NCBI GenBank assembly: GCA_016210435.1
Contig: JACQUF010000110.1
Span: 1 to 5,614 of the forward strand
Length of the DNA stretch: 5,614 bases
Origin: Chloroflexota bacterium
GTDB taxonomy: Bacteria; Chloroflexota; Dehalococcoidia; Lucifugimonadales; Lucifugimonadaceae
Reading direction: 5' to 3'
A program made the translations under genes and the position numbers. The notes beneath the pieces were generated by a model. It made no database searches. It had not been told where the DNA came from and saw nothing but the letters and a program-made list of their open reading frames with translations. Positions 5,150 through 5,614 of this stretch are shown here, piece by piece; position 1 is the stretch's first letter, and the number at the start of each line of letters is the position of its first letter.

Positions 5150-5185
5150 GGGCCCCCGAATCTGCCTCGGGGGTCCTGTTTTTTT
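5150..5185 (+). terminator. Strong intrinsic terminator
   Basis: GGGCCCCCGA (5150-5159) pairs with TCGGGGGTCC (5167-5176), including one G-U pair, around a 7-nt loop. TG and seven Ts (5179-5185) follow. This is a textbook rho-independent terminator for plus-strand transcripts, namely the cNMP-fold gene or a small RNA starting in the gap. Read on the minus strand the same stem is followed by CGTTTTCGTT, so it may also stop transcripts of the peroxiredoxin gene, less efficiently. Confidence 0.9.
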
Positions 5186-5234
5186 CAGGCCTCTCCCTTC
5201 GCGGGAGAGCCCTGTAAGCGAGCGACGGTGAAGG
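5186..5234 (-). repeat. Palindromic intergenic repeat, copy 2 (reverse orientation)
   Basis: On the minus strand it begins with the box CCTTCACCGTCG (5234-5223) and ends in a long hairpin: CAGG-c-CTCTCCC, loop TTCGC, GGGAGAG-c-CCTG (5186-5214 in plus coordinates), 11 pairs with one C/C mismatch. The 12-base string CAGGCCTCTCCC is identical to 3810-3821 of copy 1. It sits directly behind the peroxiredoxin stop and abuts the T-tract of the terminator. It is probably a dispersed REP-like element that may also stabilise the message end. Confidence 0.6.
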
Positions 5235-5254
5235 AGGGACCACGGGGGAGGAGG

Positions 5255-5614
5255 CTAGCGTGCCGCCTCTAGCACTTCCTGTGCGTGCCCCTCTGGCTTC
5301 ACCTTCTCCCAGATTCGAACGATCTTCCCCTTCTCATCGATCAGGAACGTCATGCGCCGCATGCCAATGAATTTCCGGCCCATGAACTGCTTCTCGCCCC
5401 ATGCGCCATAAGCGTTGGCCACAGCTTTGGAAGAATCGGACAGCAAGGGGAATCGCAGCCCGAACTTCTCCGAGAACTTCCTGTGTGATGAGATGCTGTC
5501 GGCGCTGATCCCAATCACGGCCACGCCCGCGTCCCTGAGCTCCTTCATCGAGTCCCTGAAGCCGCAGGCTTCCTTCGTGCAACCGGGGGTGTCGTCCTTC
5601 GGGTAGAAGTACAG
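5255..5614 (-). CDS. bcp: Thioredoxin-dependent thiol peroxidase, BCP/PrxQ type, C-terminal part
   Basis: The minus-strand frame enters at the right edge and runs 119 residues to TAG at 5257-5255. It reduces hydrogen peroxide and organic hydroperoxides in the cytoplasm with electrons from thioredoxin. The fragment begins LYFYPKDDTPGCTKEACGFRD, the active site. The first cysteine (fragment residue 12) is the peroxidatic one; the cysteine five residues later is the resolving partner of the atypical two-Cys BCP class, as in E. coli Bcp. Further conserved blocks are VIGISADSISSHRKF, FPLLSDSSKAVANAYGAWGE, RMTFLIDEKGKI and the C-terminal KVKPEGHAQEVLEA. BCP proteins are ~155 residues, so about 35 N-terminal residues lie outside the window. 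The ATG at 5548 is internal and not the start. It is convergent with the upstream plus-strand genes across the terminator. Confidence 0.95.
   Translation of the reverse strand: MYFYPKDDTPGCTKEACGFRDSMKELRDAGVAVIGISADSISSHRKFSEKFGLRFPLLSDSSKAVANAYGAWGEKQFMGRKFIGMRRMTFLIDEKGKIVRIWEKVKPEGHAQEVLEAAR

Larger units (their letters stand above)
4833..5254. other. 422-bp stretch without an intact gene
   Basis: Between the cNMP-fold gene and the convergent peroxiredoxin no complete gene is seen. The stretch contains 54 bases without recognisable content (4833-4886), an NHL-repeat C-terminal remnant (4887-5000), an AT-richer pyrimidine-rich segment with CTTTACT twice (5015-5021 and 5037-5043), three hairpins (5049-5136), an intrinsic terminator (5150-5185) and a reverse-oriented palindromic repeat (5186-5234). 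Confidence 0.8.

Overview
The window (5614 bp, GC-rich, roughly 60-65% in the genes) looks like an ordinary chromosomal stretch of a free-living, probably uncultured bacterium. It carries small metabolic and housekeeping genes on both strands, with no phage, transposase, CRISPR or RNA genes of known class. Gene content and the short palindromic intergenic repeats resemble what I associate with Chloroflexota (SAR202/Dehalococcoidia-like) metagenomic genomes. That is a low-confidence impression, and a proteobacterium cannot be excluded.

Layout from left to right. A minus-strand M20 amidohydrolase is cut by the left edge (1-571). It is divergent from a stand-alone Lon substrate-binding-domain protein (749-1399, plus). 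A visibly AT-richer stretch follows. It holds a near-consensus sigma70-type promoter (1489-1517), a small overlapping ORF (1541-1723) and a DUF6941-family gene broken by a single +1 frameshift (1654-2068). Six bases later, tail to tail, is a minus-strand P-loop kinase-like gene (2075-2755) whose Walker A lysine is replaced by threonine. Divergent from it is a COG3618-type metal-dependent amidohydrolase/lactonase (2880-3776). A membrane-anchored cyclic-nucleotide-binding-fold protein comes next (3906-4832). The right-hand gap (4833-5254) holds the last ~38 codons of an NHL beta-propeller gene, a run of hairpins, a strong intrinsic terminator and a palindromic repeat. The window closes with the C-terminal 119 residues of a BCP-type peroxiredoxin on the minus strand (5255-5614).

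The genes do not form one evident pathway or operon. Strand switches between most of them, and promoter-like TGCTA boxes in three intergenic regions, suggest mostly individual transcription. I see no convincing new multi-gene system. The items most worth a second look are the frameshifted DUF6941 gene with its strong promoter, the lysine-less P-loop protein, the orphan NHL C-terminus, and the hairpin series ending in the terminator.
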